DNA of 64,000 bases from Pseudomonas sp. PD9R (GCF_019200975.1 NZ_JAHTMR010000004.1:342662-406661); one strand, 5' to 3'; shown: positions 34,900-44,244, numbered from the stretch's first letter. Numbers and translations: made by a program. Notes: generated from the sequence alone by a model not told the origin.

Positions 34900-35442
34900 A
34901 TGAAAATAAGAAGAATCGTGACCGGTCATGACGAACATGGAAACTCTGTGTTCGCCTCAGATGACTACGCCCCGAGAGCTCAATCTTTTACCTCAATCCC
35001 GGGGCATGCCATGGCGCAGTTGTGGGCGACCCCAGCAAATCCAGTAAGCCTCGAACAAGAACGTGATCCTACGCTTGATTACTCTTCGCTGATTCCTCCT
35101 CAGGGCGGCACCAGCATTGCCATGTTCGACTTTCCACCTGACTTGGTCATGCAGAACCCTGTCGATGGTGTCCTGGCTTACGAGGAGTTGGGGGCGGCGT
35201 TGCCTGGCTTGATCGAAAGCTTTGAACCGGAAAATCCGGGCATGCACACCACCACCACCATCGATTACGGAATCATTCTGGAGGGTGAGATGTGGCTGGA
35301 GTTGGATAACGGTCAGAGCCGTCTCGTCAAAGCCGGCGACATTGTGATTCAAAATGGCACACGGCATGCGTGGCGCAATAAAAGTGAGCGGATTGCCCGG
35401 GCACTGTTTGTGATGATCGGTGTGTCAAATCGAGAGAAATAG
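34900..35442 (+). CDS. Cupin-domain protein
   Basis: A 180-residue protein with one C-terminal cupin. Motif 1 is GMHTTTTIDYGIILEGEMWLE (His, Thr/Tyr and Glu as possible metal ligands, positions ~121-141). Motif 2 is AGDIVIQNGTRHAWRN with its His. The N-terminal part (MKIRRIVTGHDEHGNSVF) is shared by many cupins found next to aromatic and amidohydrolase gene clusters. It may bind a metal and act as an isomerase or dioxygenase-like enzyme, or only bind ligand. It is 70 bp downstream of the alcohol dehydrogenase gene. Confidence 0.75.
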   Translation: MKIRRIVTGHDEHGNSVFASDDYAPRAQSFTSIPGHAMAQLWATPANPVSLEQERDPTLDYSSLIPPQGGTSIAMFDFPPDLVMQNPVDGVLAYEELGAALPGLIESFEPENPGMHTTTTIDYGIILEGEMWLELDNGQSRLVKAGDIVIQNGTRHAWRNKSERIARALFVMIGVSNREK

Positions 35443-35487
35443 GCCGTGTAGTTTTTTGATTTATCCAACTCTCTGGTAAGGATTTTT

Positions 35488-36042
35488 ATGGCCACTGTCC
35501 CTCATCGTCTACTCGGTATTTCAGGCAGCCTACGTTCACAATCATCTAATACAGCGGTACTCAAGACCCTCTCTGATCGATTGAGCAATCAGGCAGAAAT
35601 GAGTCTCTTCGCACTGAATGAGATACCCCTTTATAACGCAGATCTTGAAGCGCAGATGCCTGCATCGGTGGCGGCGCTGAAAAATGCTATCGCACAAGCC
35701 GATGGCTTGATCATCTGCTCGCCTGAATATAACTACGGCACTTCCGGCGTACTGAAAAATGCGCTGGATTGGGCATCCCGCCCAGGATTCAACTCAACGT
35801 TAAAAAATAAACCCGTGCTCATCATGACGTCGTCACCAGGCGTGCTCGGCGGGGTGCGCGCCCAGGCACAACTGAGGGAGACGCTATCAGCGACCCTTTC
35901 CAGAGTCATTCGCGGCCCTCAGATAGTCATTCCAAGTGTCAATGAAAAGATCCAGGACGGAAGCTTCACTGATGAAAAAACGATTGATTTCATGCTTGCC
36001 GCTGTTGATGACTTGATTCGTGAAATCAAAGCAGCCTCGTAG
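35488..36042 (+). CDS. NADPH-dependent FMN reductase (ChrR/AzoR-like)
   Basis: A 184-residue flavodoxin-fold protein. It has GISGSLRSQSSNTAVL (FMN phosphate loop, residues 8-23) and SPEYNYGTSGVLKNALDW, the family signature for substrate and flavin contact. AAGGATT before ATG 35488 serves as ribosome site. Such reductases reduce quinones, nitro or azo compounds or supply FMNH2. In a ring-degradation cluster it may keep quinones reduced. It ends the plus-strand group that starts at 33064. Confidence 0.85.
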   Translation: MATVPHRLLGISGSLRSQSSNTAVLKTLSDRLSNQAEMSLFALNEIPLYNADLEAQMPASVAALKNAIAQADGLIICSPEYNYGTSGVLKNALDWASRPGFNSTLKNKPVLIMTSSPGVLGGVRAQAQLRETLSATLSRVIRGPQIVIPSVNEKIQDGSFTDEKTIDFMLAAVDDLIREIKAAS

Positions 36043-36105
36043 AAGGCTACGTGACAATCAGCCTATCGTTAAGTCGGTCAGCCACTCCTGATTCCCTGGC
36101 CCCGA

Positions 36106-36558
36106 TCACAAAGGAAGGGGCCTATCCTGGACGACTCGTTTCATTACAAGCGTTGAGGTCAGACGTTGCACGTTGGGCAGCGTCGAAAGGCTCTCATCGT
36201 AGAGCCGTTGAAACGCAGGCAAATCCTGAGTAATGACGTGCAACAGGTAGTCGGGCTCGCCAAACAATCGTTGAGCATCGACGACTTGCGGGATATCAAC
36301 AAGTGCCCTTTCGAAGGCTTCAACTGCCTGCCTATCACCTTCACGCAAAGTGGCAAATACCATCGCAGAAAAGTTGAGGCCCAACGCGCCTGGATCTAGT
36401 TGTGCTCGATATCCGAGCAACACACCTGACTCTTCCAGTGCTCGTACCCGTCGATGACAAGGGGAAAGGCTCAGCCCTACACGCTCGGCGAGTTCGGTGA
36501 CAGAAAGGCGCCCATCCTTTTGCAGCTCAGAAAGAATCTTTCGATCAATCCTATCCAT
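36106..36558 (-). CDS. Lrp/AsnC-family regulator
   Basis: A 150-residue regulator: N-terminal helix-turn-helix MDRIDRKILSELQKDGRLSV, ELAERVGLSLSPCHRRVRAL, then the RAM ligand domain (DIPQVVDAQRLFGEPDYLLH). It is divergent from the LysE-family exporter gene across 106 bp. This pairing is common: Lrp regulators sense an amino acid and switch on its exporter. It probably binds the A+T-rich space at 36590-36650 and may repress itself. Confidence 0.88.
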   Translation of the reverse strand: MDRIDRKILSELQKDGRLSVTELAERVGLSLSPCHRRVRALEESGVLLGYRAQLDPGALGLNFSAMVFATLREGDRQAVEAFERALVDIPQVVDAQRLFGEPDYLLHVITQDLPAFQRLYDESLSTLPNVQRLTSTLVMKRVVQDRPLPL

Positions 36559-36664
36559 CTAGAAGAATCTCCTAATCAGCAGCAATCTGATGAGCAACTT
36601 TGGAATTAAATTCTAACAAGAATTCATTATTCTTCCTCGTGTCAATAATTAGAGGAGAAGGACG

Positions 36665-36709
36665 ATGCAGGTGGCGGTGTGTCAGCAGCAGCGGTGGGTA
36701 GCGCCATGA
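36665..36709 (+). CDS. Leader micro-ORF upstream of the LysE exporter gene
   Basis: Fourteen codons ([14 protein letters not shown]) with a strong AGGAGAAGG ribosome site, ending in TGA that overlaps the exporter ATG (ATGA at 36706-36709). No comparable ribosome site precedes the exporter start. The arrangement suggests translational coupling or a leader peptide controlling the exporter. An alternative is an exporter start at GTG 36679. Confidence 0.4.
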   Translation: MQVAVCQQQRWVAP

Positions 36710-37323
36710 CCTTGAGCGTTTTCGCTGCATTTTGGGCAGTGTCGATTCTATTCGTCATCACTCCGGGCGCAGATTGGGCCTATGCGATTTCGGCGGGCCT
36801 GAAGGGCCGAGTCGTCATACCCGCCGTGGGCGGGCTCTTGTCCGGCCATTTGATCGCAACCATGATCGTTGCCGGTGGTGTCGGCACGCTGGTTGCCAAC
36901 CATCCCACTGCCTTGATCGTACTGACCGTTGCCGGGGCGTGTTACCTGCTTTGGTTAGGTCTAAATATGCTTGCCCACCCCGCTACGCCGCATGTTGATG
37001 GCATTCAAGTGTCGGCTTCCTGGAAGCACTGGGCCATCAAGGGGCTTTGCGTGAGCGGACTGAATCCGAAAGTGTTCCTGCTGTTCCTGGCGCTTTTGCC
37101 TCAATTCACCGACGCCACCGCTGCCTGGCCGGTGCCGATCCAGATGATTGCGCTGGGGCTGATCCACACGGTCAGTTGTGGTGTGATTTATTTGCTGGTC
37201 GGGTTTGGCTCACAGGTCGTTCTACATGCCCGCCCCGCCGCCGCTCGAGTTGTCAGTCGCTTCTCCGGAACGGCCATGATCATCATCGCCGTCATTCTAC
37301 TCAGCCAACAGGCGCTGGGATGA
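36706..37323 (+). CDS. LysE/RhtB-family amino acid exporter
   Basis: A 205-residue membrane protein from ATG 36706 ([16 protein letters not shown]). It has the LysE signature [18 protein letters not shown] near the N-terminus and about six membrane segments, including [39 protein letters not shown] and [15 protein letters not shown]. It should export an amino acid or derivative such as threonine or homoserine lactone. The divergent Lrp regulator probably controls it. Translation may depend on the leader at 36665. Confidence 0.85.
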   Translation: MTLSVFAAFWAVSILFVITPGADWAYAISAGLKGRVVIPAVGGLLSGHLIATMIVAGGVGTLVANHPTALIVLTVAGACYLLWLGLNMLAHPATPHVDGIQVSASWKHWAIKGLCVSGLNPKVFLLFLALLPQFTDATAAWPVPIQMIALGLIHTVSCGVIYLLVGFGSQVVLHARPAAARVVSRFSGTAMIIIAVILLSQQALG

Positions 37324-37348
37324 TCCAATTTTCAGTGTGAGAACACCA

Positions 37349-38191
37349 ATGAGCGACCAACCTTCACCGTATGGCAGCGCCCCTCCCGCCCAACAGGCGA
37401 TACGAGTCCGAATCCCGCATCTGAAACAGATGAAAGTGGAGGGCAAGAAATGGGCGATGCTCACCGCGTATGACATGTACAGCGCTGCCATTTTCGAAGA
37501 AGCCGGAATACCTGTCCTGCTGGTAGGCGATTCCGCCTCAAACAATGTGTACGGTCACGACTCCACGCTATCAGTCACCGTTGACGAACTTATCCCTTTG
37601 GTTCGCGCGGTCACCCGATCGACACGGCGGGCGCTGGTGATTGCAGATCTACCTTTCGGTTCTTATCAGGGCTCGGCTGAGCAATGTTTCCACACAGCCG
37701 TACGTTTCATGAAAGAGGCTGATGCGCATGCGGTCAAGCTGGAGGGTGGTATTGAGATGCTGCCTCAGGTTGAGAAGCTCGTCAGCTCTGGAATTCCTGT
37801 AATGGCGCACATCGGCTTCACACCACAGATGGAACATCAACTGGGCGGTTACCGCGTCCAGGGGCGGGGCGAGGATGCGCAGCGCCTGATTGAGACTGCC
37901 AAAGCGTTTGAAGCAGCCGGTGCATTCGCTGTTTTGATTGAGATGGTACCCGGTGATGTGGGGCGGGCGATCACTGAGGCGATTTCAATTCCGACTGTCG
38001 GAATTGGTGCAGGAAACCAATGTGATGCCCAAGTGCTGGTCTGGCAGGATATGGCCGGCCTGCGCACCGGTCGCATGCCGCGATTCGTCAAACAGTACGC
38101 CGACCTTCGTTCGGTACTTCACATGGCGGCAACCGACTTTGCACGCGAGGTCGATGACGGAACATTTCCAGGCCCTGAACATACGTTTTAA
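37349..38191 (+). CDS. panB: PanB-like ketopantoate hydroxymethyltransferase, actinobacterial type
   Basis: A 280-residue TIM-barrel enzyme; start at ATG 37349, with GTG 37337 possible. It has [72 protein letters not shown] and [19 protein letters not shown], all PanB motifs including the metal-binding Asp residues. The wording ([24 protein letters not shown], a 13-residue N-terminal extension) follows mycobacterial PanB more than the usual pseudomonad PanB (GDSLGMV). No panC or panD is adjacent; a MaoC gene follows by 29 bp. It may have a catabolic role. Confidence 0.8.
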   Translation: MSDQPSPYGSAPPAQQAIRVRIPHLKQMKVEGKKWAMLTAYDMYSAAIFEEAGIPVLLVGDSASNNVYGHDSTLSVTVDELIPLVRAVTRSTRRALVIADLPFGSYQGSAEQCFHTAVRFMKEADAHAVKLEGGIEMLPQVEKLVSSGIPVMAHIGFTPQMEHQLGGYRVQGRGEDAQRLIETAKAFEAAGAFAVLIEMVPGDVGRAITEAISIPTVGIGAGNQCDAQVLVWQDMAGLRTGRMPRFVKQYADLRSVLHMAATDFAREVDDGTFPGPEHTF

Positions 38192-38220
38192 CCACCCTCA
38201 TCATCTGCTAAGGATTCGAC

Positions 38221-38706
38221 ATGAAGAGCCTAAGAGAACGTGCTGCAGAAGGCCTCCAAGTCGGAGACCGGTTCGAGATAGCCCGCTGTTTTTCAGATGA
38301 CGATATTCGTCAATTCGCGCAGATTTCTCGGGACTACAATCCGGTTCACTGCGATGCGCGCTATGCAGAGATGCGAAGATTCAAAGCGCCTATAGCCCAT
38401 GGGCTTCTGACGGCAAGCCTCGTCACTGAAATTGGCGGACAGATAGGCTGGCTGGCAACCGGGATGACCTTCGAATTTAAGCGACCGGTTTACGTGGGGG
38501 AGCAGCTCACCTGTCATTGGCTCATCGCGGATATTGATGATCGTGGACATGCCAAGGCTGAAGTACGAATACTCAACGCAGAAGGTGTCACCGTGCTAGA
38601 GGCCAATACCTCTGGTGTGCTGCCCGGAGCTCCGGAGCGCTGTCACCTCAAACAAATGCTTGCCGAAGGAGATCCTACGAATGGTGCGGCCCAATCCGCG
38701 AGTTGA
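38221..38706 (+). CDS. MaoC-family hydratase/dehydratase
   Basis: A 161-residue hot-dog-fold protein. The hydratase motif is QISRDYNPVHCDARYA, with the catalytic Asp (D-x4-H), followed by APIAHGLLTASLVTEIGG. This is the layout of (R)-specific enoyl-CoA hydratases and MaoC dehydratases. AAGGATT before ATG 38221 is its ribosome site. It is probably co-transcribed with the PanB-like gene. It could hydrate a branched enoyl-CoA such as methacrylyl-CoA, but that is inference from the wider cluster. Confidence 0.82.
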   Translation: MKSLRERAAEGLQVGDRFEIARCFSDDDIRQFAQISRDYNPVHCDARYAEMRRFKAPIAHGLLTASLVTEIGGQIGWLATGMTFEFKRPVYVGEQLTCHWLIADIDDRGHAKAEVRILNAEGVTVLEANTSGVLPGAPERCHLKQMLAEGDPTNGAAQSAS

Positions 38707-38790
38707 TCCATCGGGATGAGCGGCTGCAGCTGCATTGCCCAATTGAGTCAGCATGGTCGCAGCACCTAACCGAGCTGCCATTCGAATTCA

Positions 38791-39024
38791 TCAGGGCACA
38801 AGCAAAGCTTGGTGGATTTCAATAGAGGGAATCGCAACATCCACGCGCTGATTTTCCAGCCATTCCCGCATTCTGCTTACATCAAAAATTTGGCCAAGAT
38901 CCATCAAAGCCAGTACGAGCTCATCAGAAATTCGATAACGTCCACATTCCGGGCAATTCCTCTCCTCCCAGGGGCCGTGGCACTTGATGCGCTCTGCGGT
39001 ACTGACACAAATTAGGCAATTCAT
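38791..39024 (-). CDS. Small zinc-ribbon-like protein
   Basis: A 77-residue protein starting at ATG 39024 with GGTGGT upstream. Two cysteine pairs (MNCLIC and NCPECGRY) are spaced for a zinc ribbon, followed by a helical C-terminus (ELVLALMDLGQIF, MREWLENQRVDVA). No function is known to me. It converges on the MaoC gene and lies 90 bp downstream of the acnB end. Confidence 0.55.
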   Translation of the reverse strand: MNCLICVSTAERIKCHGPWEERNCPECGRYRISDELVLALMDLGQIFDVSRMREWLENQRVDVAIPSIEIHQALLVP

Positions 39025-39113
39025 AGCGACCACCATTTTTTATAATTGTCATCGATTCATCATGGCTAGCTGGCAGTGGAAGACCTAACAGTCGGCACAG
39101 GGTTACACGGAAA

Positions 39114-39160
39114 AACGAATGACACCACAGGAGGACATCACCCCTGCGGCATCATTCGTT
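39114..39160 (-). terminator. Terminator after acnB
   Basis: AACGAATGA and TCATTCGTT form a perfect 9-bp outer stem, and on the minus strand it is followed by a run of five T (39111-39115 region). It lies 10 bases beyond the acnB stop and should end the prpB-acnB transcript. Confidence 0.65.
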
Positions 39161-39170
39161 CATCCGAATA

Positions 39171-41771
39171 TTACAAGGACATCGCGGCGATTCTCGCTGT
39201 TTCTGCTCCCACTCTAAAGCTCGCGATTTGATCGAAGCTGAGGTATTTGTAAATGTCTGACGACATTTTCCCTATGACCTCTGAGTAACGCATGTACTCG
39301 TCCACCTCTGGTAGTCTGCCTAGGATTGACGCAACAGCAGCCAGCTCAGCAGAAGCTAGGTAGACGTTCGCGCCATCACCCAAGCGATTGGGGAAATTAC
39401 GGGTTGAGGTAGATACAACAGTGGAATTAGCAGCGACTCGAGCCTGGTTACCCATGCAAAGCGAACAGCCTGGAATTTCTGTTCTGGCGCCGATCCTTTT
39501 GAAAATGCCGTAGTAGCCCTCTTTGATCAGTTGGTGTTGATCCATCTTAGTCGGTGGCGAAAGCCAAAGCCGTGTGGGAATAGAGCCGACTACACTGTCA
39601 AGAAGTTTACCCGCCGCCCGGAAGTGACCGATGTTGGTCATGCATGATCCGATGAATACTTCATCGATCTTGTTACCCGCGACTTTCGATAGTGGTCTCG
39701 CGTCATCTGGGTCGTTAGGGGCGCAGAGAATGGGTTCACGGATCTGGCTCAAATCGATTTCAAGTACAGCTGCGTATTCGGCATCGGGGTCTGCCGATAG
39801 CAGAGACGGTGAACTCAGCCACTCCTCCATGGCTCTTGCGCGACGCTCCAGCGAGCGAGCATCCCCATAACCTTCTGTGATCATCCAGCGAAGCAATGTG
39901 ATGTTAGAGCTCAGGTACTCAGAGATCGCCTTTTCGGGAAGCTTAATTGTGCACCCGGCAGCAGAGCGCTCGGCTGATGCATCGGATAACTCAAAGGCTT
40001 GCTCAACCGTCAGATGATCCAGGCCTTCAATCTCCAAGATCCGACCTGAGAAGACGTTGAGCTTTCCTTTTTTCTCAACAGTAAGCATCCCTTCCTGGAT
40101 GGCGTAGTACGGGATCGCGTGCACGAGATCTCGCAAGGTGATACCCGATTGCAGTTTTCCGGTGAACCTCACCAAAACAGATTCGGGCATGTCCAAAGGC
40201 ATCACGCCAGTGGCCGCTGCGAATGCGACGAGCCCGGAGCCAGCAGGGAACGAAATGCCAATCGGGAACCGAGTATGAGAATCTCCGCCTGTGCCAACTG
40301 TGTCAGGCAGAAGCATACGGTTTAACCAGCTGTGAATGATTCCATCGCCAGGCTGCAACGACACACCACCTCGGTTTTTCACAAAGTCCGGAAGGGTATG
40401 GTGAGTTACGACATCCACTGGCTTCGGATAAGCAGCGGTGTGGCAGAACGACTGCATGACCAAATCAGCTGAGAACCCCAAGCATGCCAGATCCTTAAGC
40501 TCGTCTCGCGTCATTGGCCCGGTAGTGTCTTGGGAGCCAACAGTAGTCATCTTCGGCTCGCAGTAAGTACCAGGACGTATGCCTGCCACTCCACAAGCGC
40601 GTCCTACCATTTTCTGCGCGAGGGAGAATCCCTTTCCGGTATCAACAGGCTGCTCTGGTTTTTGAAAGAGTGTTGAAGGTTCGAGCCCCAACTCTGTACG
40701 GGCTTTCTCTGTGAGTCCTCGACCAATGATCAAGGGGATGCGTCCACCTGCACGAACCTCATCTAGGAGCACAGGAGTTTTCAGACTGAACGTAGCCAGA
40801 ACTTCATCGGTACCGTGCGGGCACACCTTTCCTGACAGAGGGTAGACATCAATGACATCACCCATGTTGAGACCCGAGACATCGAATTCGATCGGCAGCG
40901 CACCGGCGTCCTCCATGGTGTTGTAGAAAATCGGAGCGATCTTGTTCCCAAAGCAAAATCCACCAGCCCGCTTGTTTGGCACGTAGGGGATGTCATTCCC
41001 AAAGAACCAGAGCACCGAGTTTGTGGCGGACTTTCGAGACGATCCTGTACCAACCACATCGCCAACATACGCAACTGGATAGCCTTGGGCTCGAATGCTC
41101 TCGATTTGTTTGAGAGGGCCAACCTCTCCCGGCACTTCGGGCTCGATGTCGTCACGACTCATCTTGAGCATCGCTCGAGCGTGAAGAGGAATATCTGGAC
41201 GCGACCATGCATCGGGAGCCGGCGACAGATCGTCAGTGTTCGTCTCACCAGGCACTTTGAATACGGTCAGCGTGTATTTGTGCGCAATCGCTGGCCGCTT
41301 AGTAAACCATTCGCCATCAGCCCAGGATTGAAGCACCTCCTGGGCCGCTCGATTTCCCGCCTTCCTTTTCTCCGCAACGTCATGGAACGCGTCGAACATG
41401 AGTAGGGTGTGCTTGAGCTGCCCGGCAGCAGCTTCCGCCAGCTCATCATCGTCTAGAAGGTCGACAAGCGTAGCGATGTTATAACCACCTTGCATCGTAC
41501 CCAGTAGCTCAACTGCATGCTTAGGTTCGATAAGCGGTGAACTCCCCTTCCCTGTTGCGATGGCGGACAGGAACCCAGCTTTCACAAAGGCGGCCTCGTC
41601 TACACCTGGCGGCACGCGGTGGGTAATCAGATCGAGCAACTCCTGCTCTCGCCCAGTCGGAGGAGATTTCAAAAGCTCGACCAAACCTGAGGTTTGTTCT
41701 GGATTCAATGCCAATGGAGGCAGGCCATCGTCTGCTCGTTCACGCACATGATTCAGGTATTGTTCTAACAC
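39171..41771 (-). CDS. acnB: Aconitate hydratase B / 2-methylisocitrate dehydratase
   Basis: An 866-residue AcnB, probably from GTG 41771 ([16 protein letters not shown]). It has the AcnB-specific N-terminal HEAT-like domain, swivel domain ([29 protein letters not shown]) and the cluster-binding Cys residues in [15 protein letters not shown] and [12 protein letters not shown]. AcnB interconverts citrate and isocitrate and also hydrates 2-methylaconitate to 2-methylisocitrate. Its position 41 bp after prpB suggests the latter use. Pseudomonads normally have a housekeeping acnB, so this may be that gene or a second copy. Confidence 0.93.
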   Translation of the reverse strand: MLEQYLNHVRERADDGLPPLALNPEQTSGLVELLKSPPTGREQELLDLITHRVPPGVDEAAFVKAGFLSAIATGKGSSPLIEPKHAVELLGTMQGGYNIATLVDLLDDDELAEAAAGQLKHTLLMFDAFHDVAEKRKAGNRAAQEVLQSWADGEWFTKRPAIAHKYTLTVFKVPGETNTDDLSPAPDAWSRPDIPLHARAMLKMSRDDIEPEVPGEVGPLKQIESIRAQGYPVAYVGDVVGTGSSRKSATNSVLWFFGNDIPYVPNKRAGGFCFGNKIAPIFYNTMEDAGALPIEFDVSGLNMGDVIDVYPLSGKVCPHGTDEVLATFSLKTPVLLDEVRAGGRIPLIIGRGLTEKARTELGLEPSTLFQKPEQPVDTGKGFSLAQKMVGRACGVAGIRPGTYCEPKMTTVGSQDTTGPMTRDELKDLACLGFSADLVMQSFCHTAAYPKPVDVVTHHTLPDFVKNRGGVSLQPGDGIIHSWLNRMLLPDTVGTGGDSHTRFPIGISFPAGSGLVAFAAATGVMPLDMPESVLVRFTGKLQSGITLRDLVHAIPYYAIQEGMLTVEKKGKLNVFSGRILEIEGLDHLTVEQAFELSDASAERSAAGCTIKLPEKAISEYLSSNITLLRWMITEGYGDARSLERRARAMEEWLSSPSLLSADPDAEYAAVLEIDLSQIREPILCAPNDPDDARPLSKVAGNKIDEVFIGSCMTNIGHFRAAGKLLDSVVGSIPTRLWLSPPTKMDQHQLIKEGYYGIFKRIGARTEIPGCSLCMGNQARVAANSTVVSTSTRNFPNRLGDGANVYLASAELAAVASILGRLPEVDEYMRYSEVIGKMSSDIYKYLSFDQIASFRVGAETARIAAMSL

Positions 41772-41812
41772 GGTCGGGATTCCGGATTAACGTGATGTCT
41801 GAGAACAGGCCG

Positions 41813-42700
41813 TTAAGCCCGGCTACGTGCGAAGAGTTCGTCGAGCTTCTGCTCAAATTCGTGGTAACCGATGGATGCATACAGCTCCATTCGGGTTTGC
41901 ATGGTGTCCACAACGTTTTTCTGTGTGCCATTCTGGCGAAGGGACTGGTACACGTTTTCCGCTGCCTTGTTCATGGCTCGGAATGCTGAAAGCGGGTACA
42001 GCACCATCGACACATCGACCGAGCCCAACTCTTCAGTCGTGTAAAGAGGCGTTGAGCCGAACTCGGTGATGTTGGCCAAGATAGGTGCACCAACTCGTTC
42101 AGCGAACTGCTTGTACATGGAGAGTTCAGTGACGGCCTCTGGGAACACCATGTCAGCACCGGCCTCGACGCATGCCGATGCCCGATCTAGGGCCGACTCA
42201 AGCCCCTCAACTGCAAGCGCGTCGGTACGGGCCATGATCACGAAGTTCTCATCTGTCCGAGCATCGACTGCCGCTTTGATCCGGTCGATCATTTCACGCT
42301 GGCTGACGATTTCCTTGTTGGGCCGATGACCACAGCGTTTGGCACCCACCTGGTCTTCGATATGGATCGCCCCCGCGCCAAATTTGATCATCGACTTCAC
42401 TGTGCGTGCAATGTTGAACGCTGAAGAGCCAAACCCGGTGTCCACATCTACAAGCAAAGGAACGTCGCATACATCGGTGATACGTCGAACGTCGGTCAGA
42501 ACGTCATCGAGACTGCTGATACCCAGATCCGGAATACCAAGAGAACCAGCAGCAACTCCCCCTCCAGACAGATAGATGGCTCGGAACCCAGCACGCTTGG
42601 CGAGCAGTGCGTGATTGGCGTTGATGGCCCCCACGATCTGCAAGGGATGCTCTTGCGCAACGGCGTCACGGAAACGCTTACCGGCAGAAAGTGCAGTCAT
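41813..42700 (-). CDS. prpB: 2-Methylisocitrate lyase
   Basis: A 295-residue isocitrate lyase/PEP mutase-family enzyme; ATG 42700 has a GGAGGTAGGT ribosome site. Signature elements are [32 protein letters not shown] (Mg-binding Asp), [14 protein letters not shown] (catalytic KxCGH), [10 protein letters not shown] and [11 protein letters not shown]. It splits 2-methylisocitrate to pyruvate and succinate, the last step of propionyl-CoA oxidation. It is the first gene of prpB-acnB; no prpC is adjacent. Three TGTCGACA palindromes upstream are candidate operators. Confidence 0.93.
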   Translation of the reverse strand: MTALSAGKRFRDAVAQEHPLQIVGAINANHALLAKRAGFRAIYLSGGGVAAGSLGIPDLGISSLDDVLTDVRRITDVCDVPLLVDVDTGFGSSAFNIARTVKSMIKFGAGAIHIEDQVGAKRCGHRPNKEIVSQREMIDRIKAAVDARTDENFVIMARTDALAVEGLESALDRASACVEAGADMVFPEAVTELSMYKQFAERVGAPILANITEFGSTPLYTTEELGSVDVSMVLYPLSAFRAMNKAAENVYQSLRQNGTQKNVVDTMQTRMELYASIGYHEFEQKLDELFARSRA

Positions 42701-42924
42701 ACCTACCTCCATTATTTTTATTGAGCTGTGTTCAGTCAGTGGAATTCGATGTTGCGGCGTGATGCGCCGATATGTCGTCGCATTAGATCGCCCGTACTCT
42801 CTCGTCAGTTCGGGTTCAAAAAATTACTGCCAGATTCGATATTGCCTTTGGCAATAGCTGACTACTTTGTCTGCTCAGACATCGTTCTAATTCGCTGCCA
42901 GAGAAGCACTGATTCTCTTCCCAT

Positions 42925-42936
42925 AGTGTCGACACT
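42925..42936. promoter_or_regulatory. Palindrome AGTGTCGACACT, candidate operator copy 1
   Basis: A perfect 12-bp palindrome with core TGTCGACA, about 225 bases upstream of the prpB start. The core recurs at 42990 and 43185. Such sites resemble operators of GntR-family propionate regulators; this is a recollection and needs checking. Confidence 0.55.
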
Positions 42937-42989
42937 TACGGTCAGCCGACCTAGAACGACCCTCTTGGCCAGGATCAACATAGCCAGAT

Positions 42990-42997
42990 TGTCGACA
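42990..42997. promoter_or_regulatory. TGTCGACA core, candidate operator copy 2
   Basis: Context AGATTGTCGACACATTG. The flanking AGATTGTCGACA is identical to copy 3. Confidence 0.5.
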
Positions 42998-43184
42998 CAT
43001 TGAAATAGATGGCAAAAACTGAAAAACCATAAAAACCTGAAAAAACACCTCAGACAAAAGATTTAACAATAAAAATATCTATCTAATTCATGCAATTACG
43101 ATGTTTTATTTAAAGGTTTTTTGCAGATCATGAAAAAGTGTTGTGCACGAAACGAAATAGCTCGAAAACGAACCATGGAGAGAT

Positions 43185-43192
43185 TGTCGACA
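43185..43192. promoter_or_regulatory. TGTCGACA core, candidate operator copy 3
   Basis: Context AGATTGTCGACATTTTG, close to the cbtA terminator. It may be a distal site for looping or belong to a promoter reading toward prpB from the A+T-rich stretch. Confidence 0.5.
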
Positions 43193-43216
43193 TTTTGTGG
43201 GTTTTTCGCGCGAACG

Positions 43217-43244
43217 AAAACTGCCGGCAATGGCCGGCAGTTTT
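43217..43244 (-). terminator. Terminator after cbtA
   Basis: AAAACTGCCGGC-AATG-GCCGGCAGTTTT is a perfect 12-bp stem with a four-base loop, flanked by A and T runs so that it can work in both directions. It starts 13 bases after the cbtA stop. Confidence 0.8.
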
Positions 43245-43257
43245 GTTGGACAACATC

Positions 43258-44022
43258 TCAGGCGCGTCTAAGGCCGCACTTCATTGGTTTAGGGAAGGCC
43301 CCTAGCAATTGGTTAGCTAGCAGCGGGAAAGCCACAGCAATCGTCCCCCAAAGCACAGCTTGAACTCCAATTGATGCAAGCCGGAAATCCCACAGCACAT
43401 TGACAGGGAATTGATCAGGTACTTCATTAAACGACGGGAAGGAACCACCAATGATTACCATGATGATTACGTAGCTCAAAAGGCCTGCAACGACCGAGCG
43501 CCAATGCTCCAACGATTCCGCAAGCTTTCGAGTGACATTCACGGCAATCAATGCCGCAACAACTGACATCACAATCATCAAGAAGAAAAGTTGGGTACGC
43601 TCTTGGAATGTCCCAGGGTTACCAATCGCTGGAGGATTGGGCGGATATTTGAGGGCGGGTATCAGGTAGATGATCACAAAGGCTGCCAAGGCAAGCAGCA
43701 CCGCCAGCGTCCTGGGACTCGCTTTCACGATCCGTCCCACATAAAACGCGTAGACCAGAGCGAAGATTCCGCCCATGGCGACGCTGTAGGCGATGATCGC
43801 AACGAACAACCCGAGGGTGCTTTGGACTTCCCTACTAACGCCCTCATCAGAGGGCGCAGCATGTTCATGGGAGTGCTCGACATCGTGCGAGTGCGGAACT
43901 GCCTCTTCAAACGCGATGGCACGATCGATGAGAGGCTCGCTAACAATCTTAGCGAAGCCAAATGACAGAAGGCCTGCCAAAAGCCCTGCCAACATACCCC
44001 GGAAAAGTAAACGACCAGTCAT
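43258..44022 (-). CDS. cbtA: CbtA-family cobalt transporter subunit
   Basis: A 254-residue membrane protein. The N-terminus MTGRLLFRGMLAGLLAGLLSFGFAK and FAKIVSEPLIDRAIAFE region are characteristic of CbtA. A His-rich loop (HSHDVEHSHEHAA, about 44-56) probably binds cobalt. Four or five further membrane segments follow (LGLFVAIIAYSVAMGGIFALV, VLLALAAFVIIYLIPAL and others). It lies 9 bp after cbtB. CbtAB are usually under cobalamin riboswitches; here none is seen, and the genes sit beside a cobalt-type nitrile hydratase, suggesting that cobalt import serves that enzyme. Confidence 0.85.
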   Translation of the reverse strand: MTGRLLFRGMLAGLLAGLLSFGFAKIVSEPLIDRAIAFEEAVPHSHDVEHSHEHAAPSDEGVSREVQSTLGLFVAIIAYSVAMGGIFALVYAFYVGRIVKASPRTLAVLLALAAFVIIYLIPALKYPPNPPAIGNPGTFQERTQLFFLMIVMSVVAALIAVNVTRKLAESLEHWRSVVAGLLSYVIIMVIIGGSFPSFNEVPDQFPVNVLWDFRLASIGVQAVLWGTIAVAFPLLANQLLGAFPKPMKCGLRRA

Positions 44023-44031
44023 GGCTGCCCC

Positions 44032-44244
44032 CTAATGGCAAGGAAAGCCAAGAGAGTGCCGGCCATCATGCACAAACTCGTGGATATCGGTACCGGCGAA
44101 CATCGACACAGCACCCTGCTCGGCACCAACGAAATAGAGAGCGAGTAGCAGTAGAAAACCTGCGAAGATTGCCCATGGCAAAACATCACGTAGAGGGATA
44201 GCGGGGACAGCAACTTCGATTTTGGAAATGGCACTCAGAGTCAT
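44032..44244 (-). CDS. cbtB: CbtB-family cobalt transporter subunit
   Basis: A 70-residue protein, start at ATG 44244 with a GGAGGCTGTC ribosome site. One membrane helix (VLPWAIFAGFLLLLALYFVG) is followed by the typical C-terminal metal motif IHEFVHDGRHSLGFPCH with four His. The gene follows the AraC regulator by 152 bp and precedes cbtA. The pair likely forms a cobalt uptake system in the inner membrane. Confidence 0.87.
   Translation of the reverse strand: MTLSAISKIEVAVPAIPLRDVLPWAIFAGFLLLLALYFVGAEQGAVSMFAGTDIHEFVHDGRHSLGFPCH

Larger units (their letters stand above)
42701..43216. other. Regulatory region upstream of prpB
   Basis: About 515 bp without a gene, between prpB and the cbtA terminator. 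The distal half (43010-43130) is very A+T-rich, as in promoters. It holds three copies of the palindrome TGTCGACA, listed separately. Confidence 0.6.
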
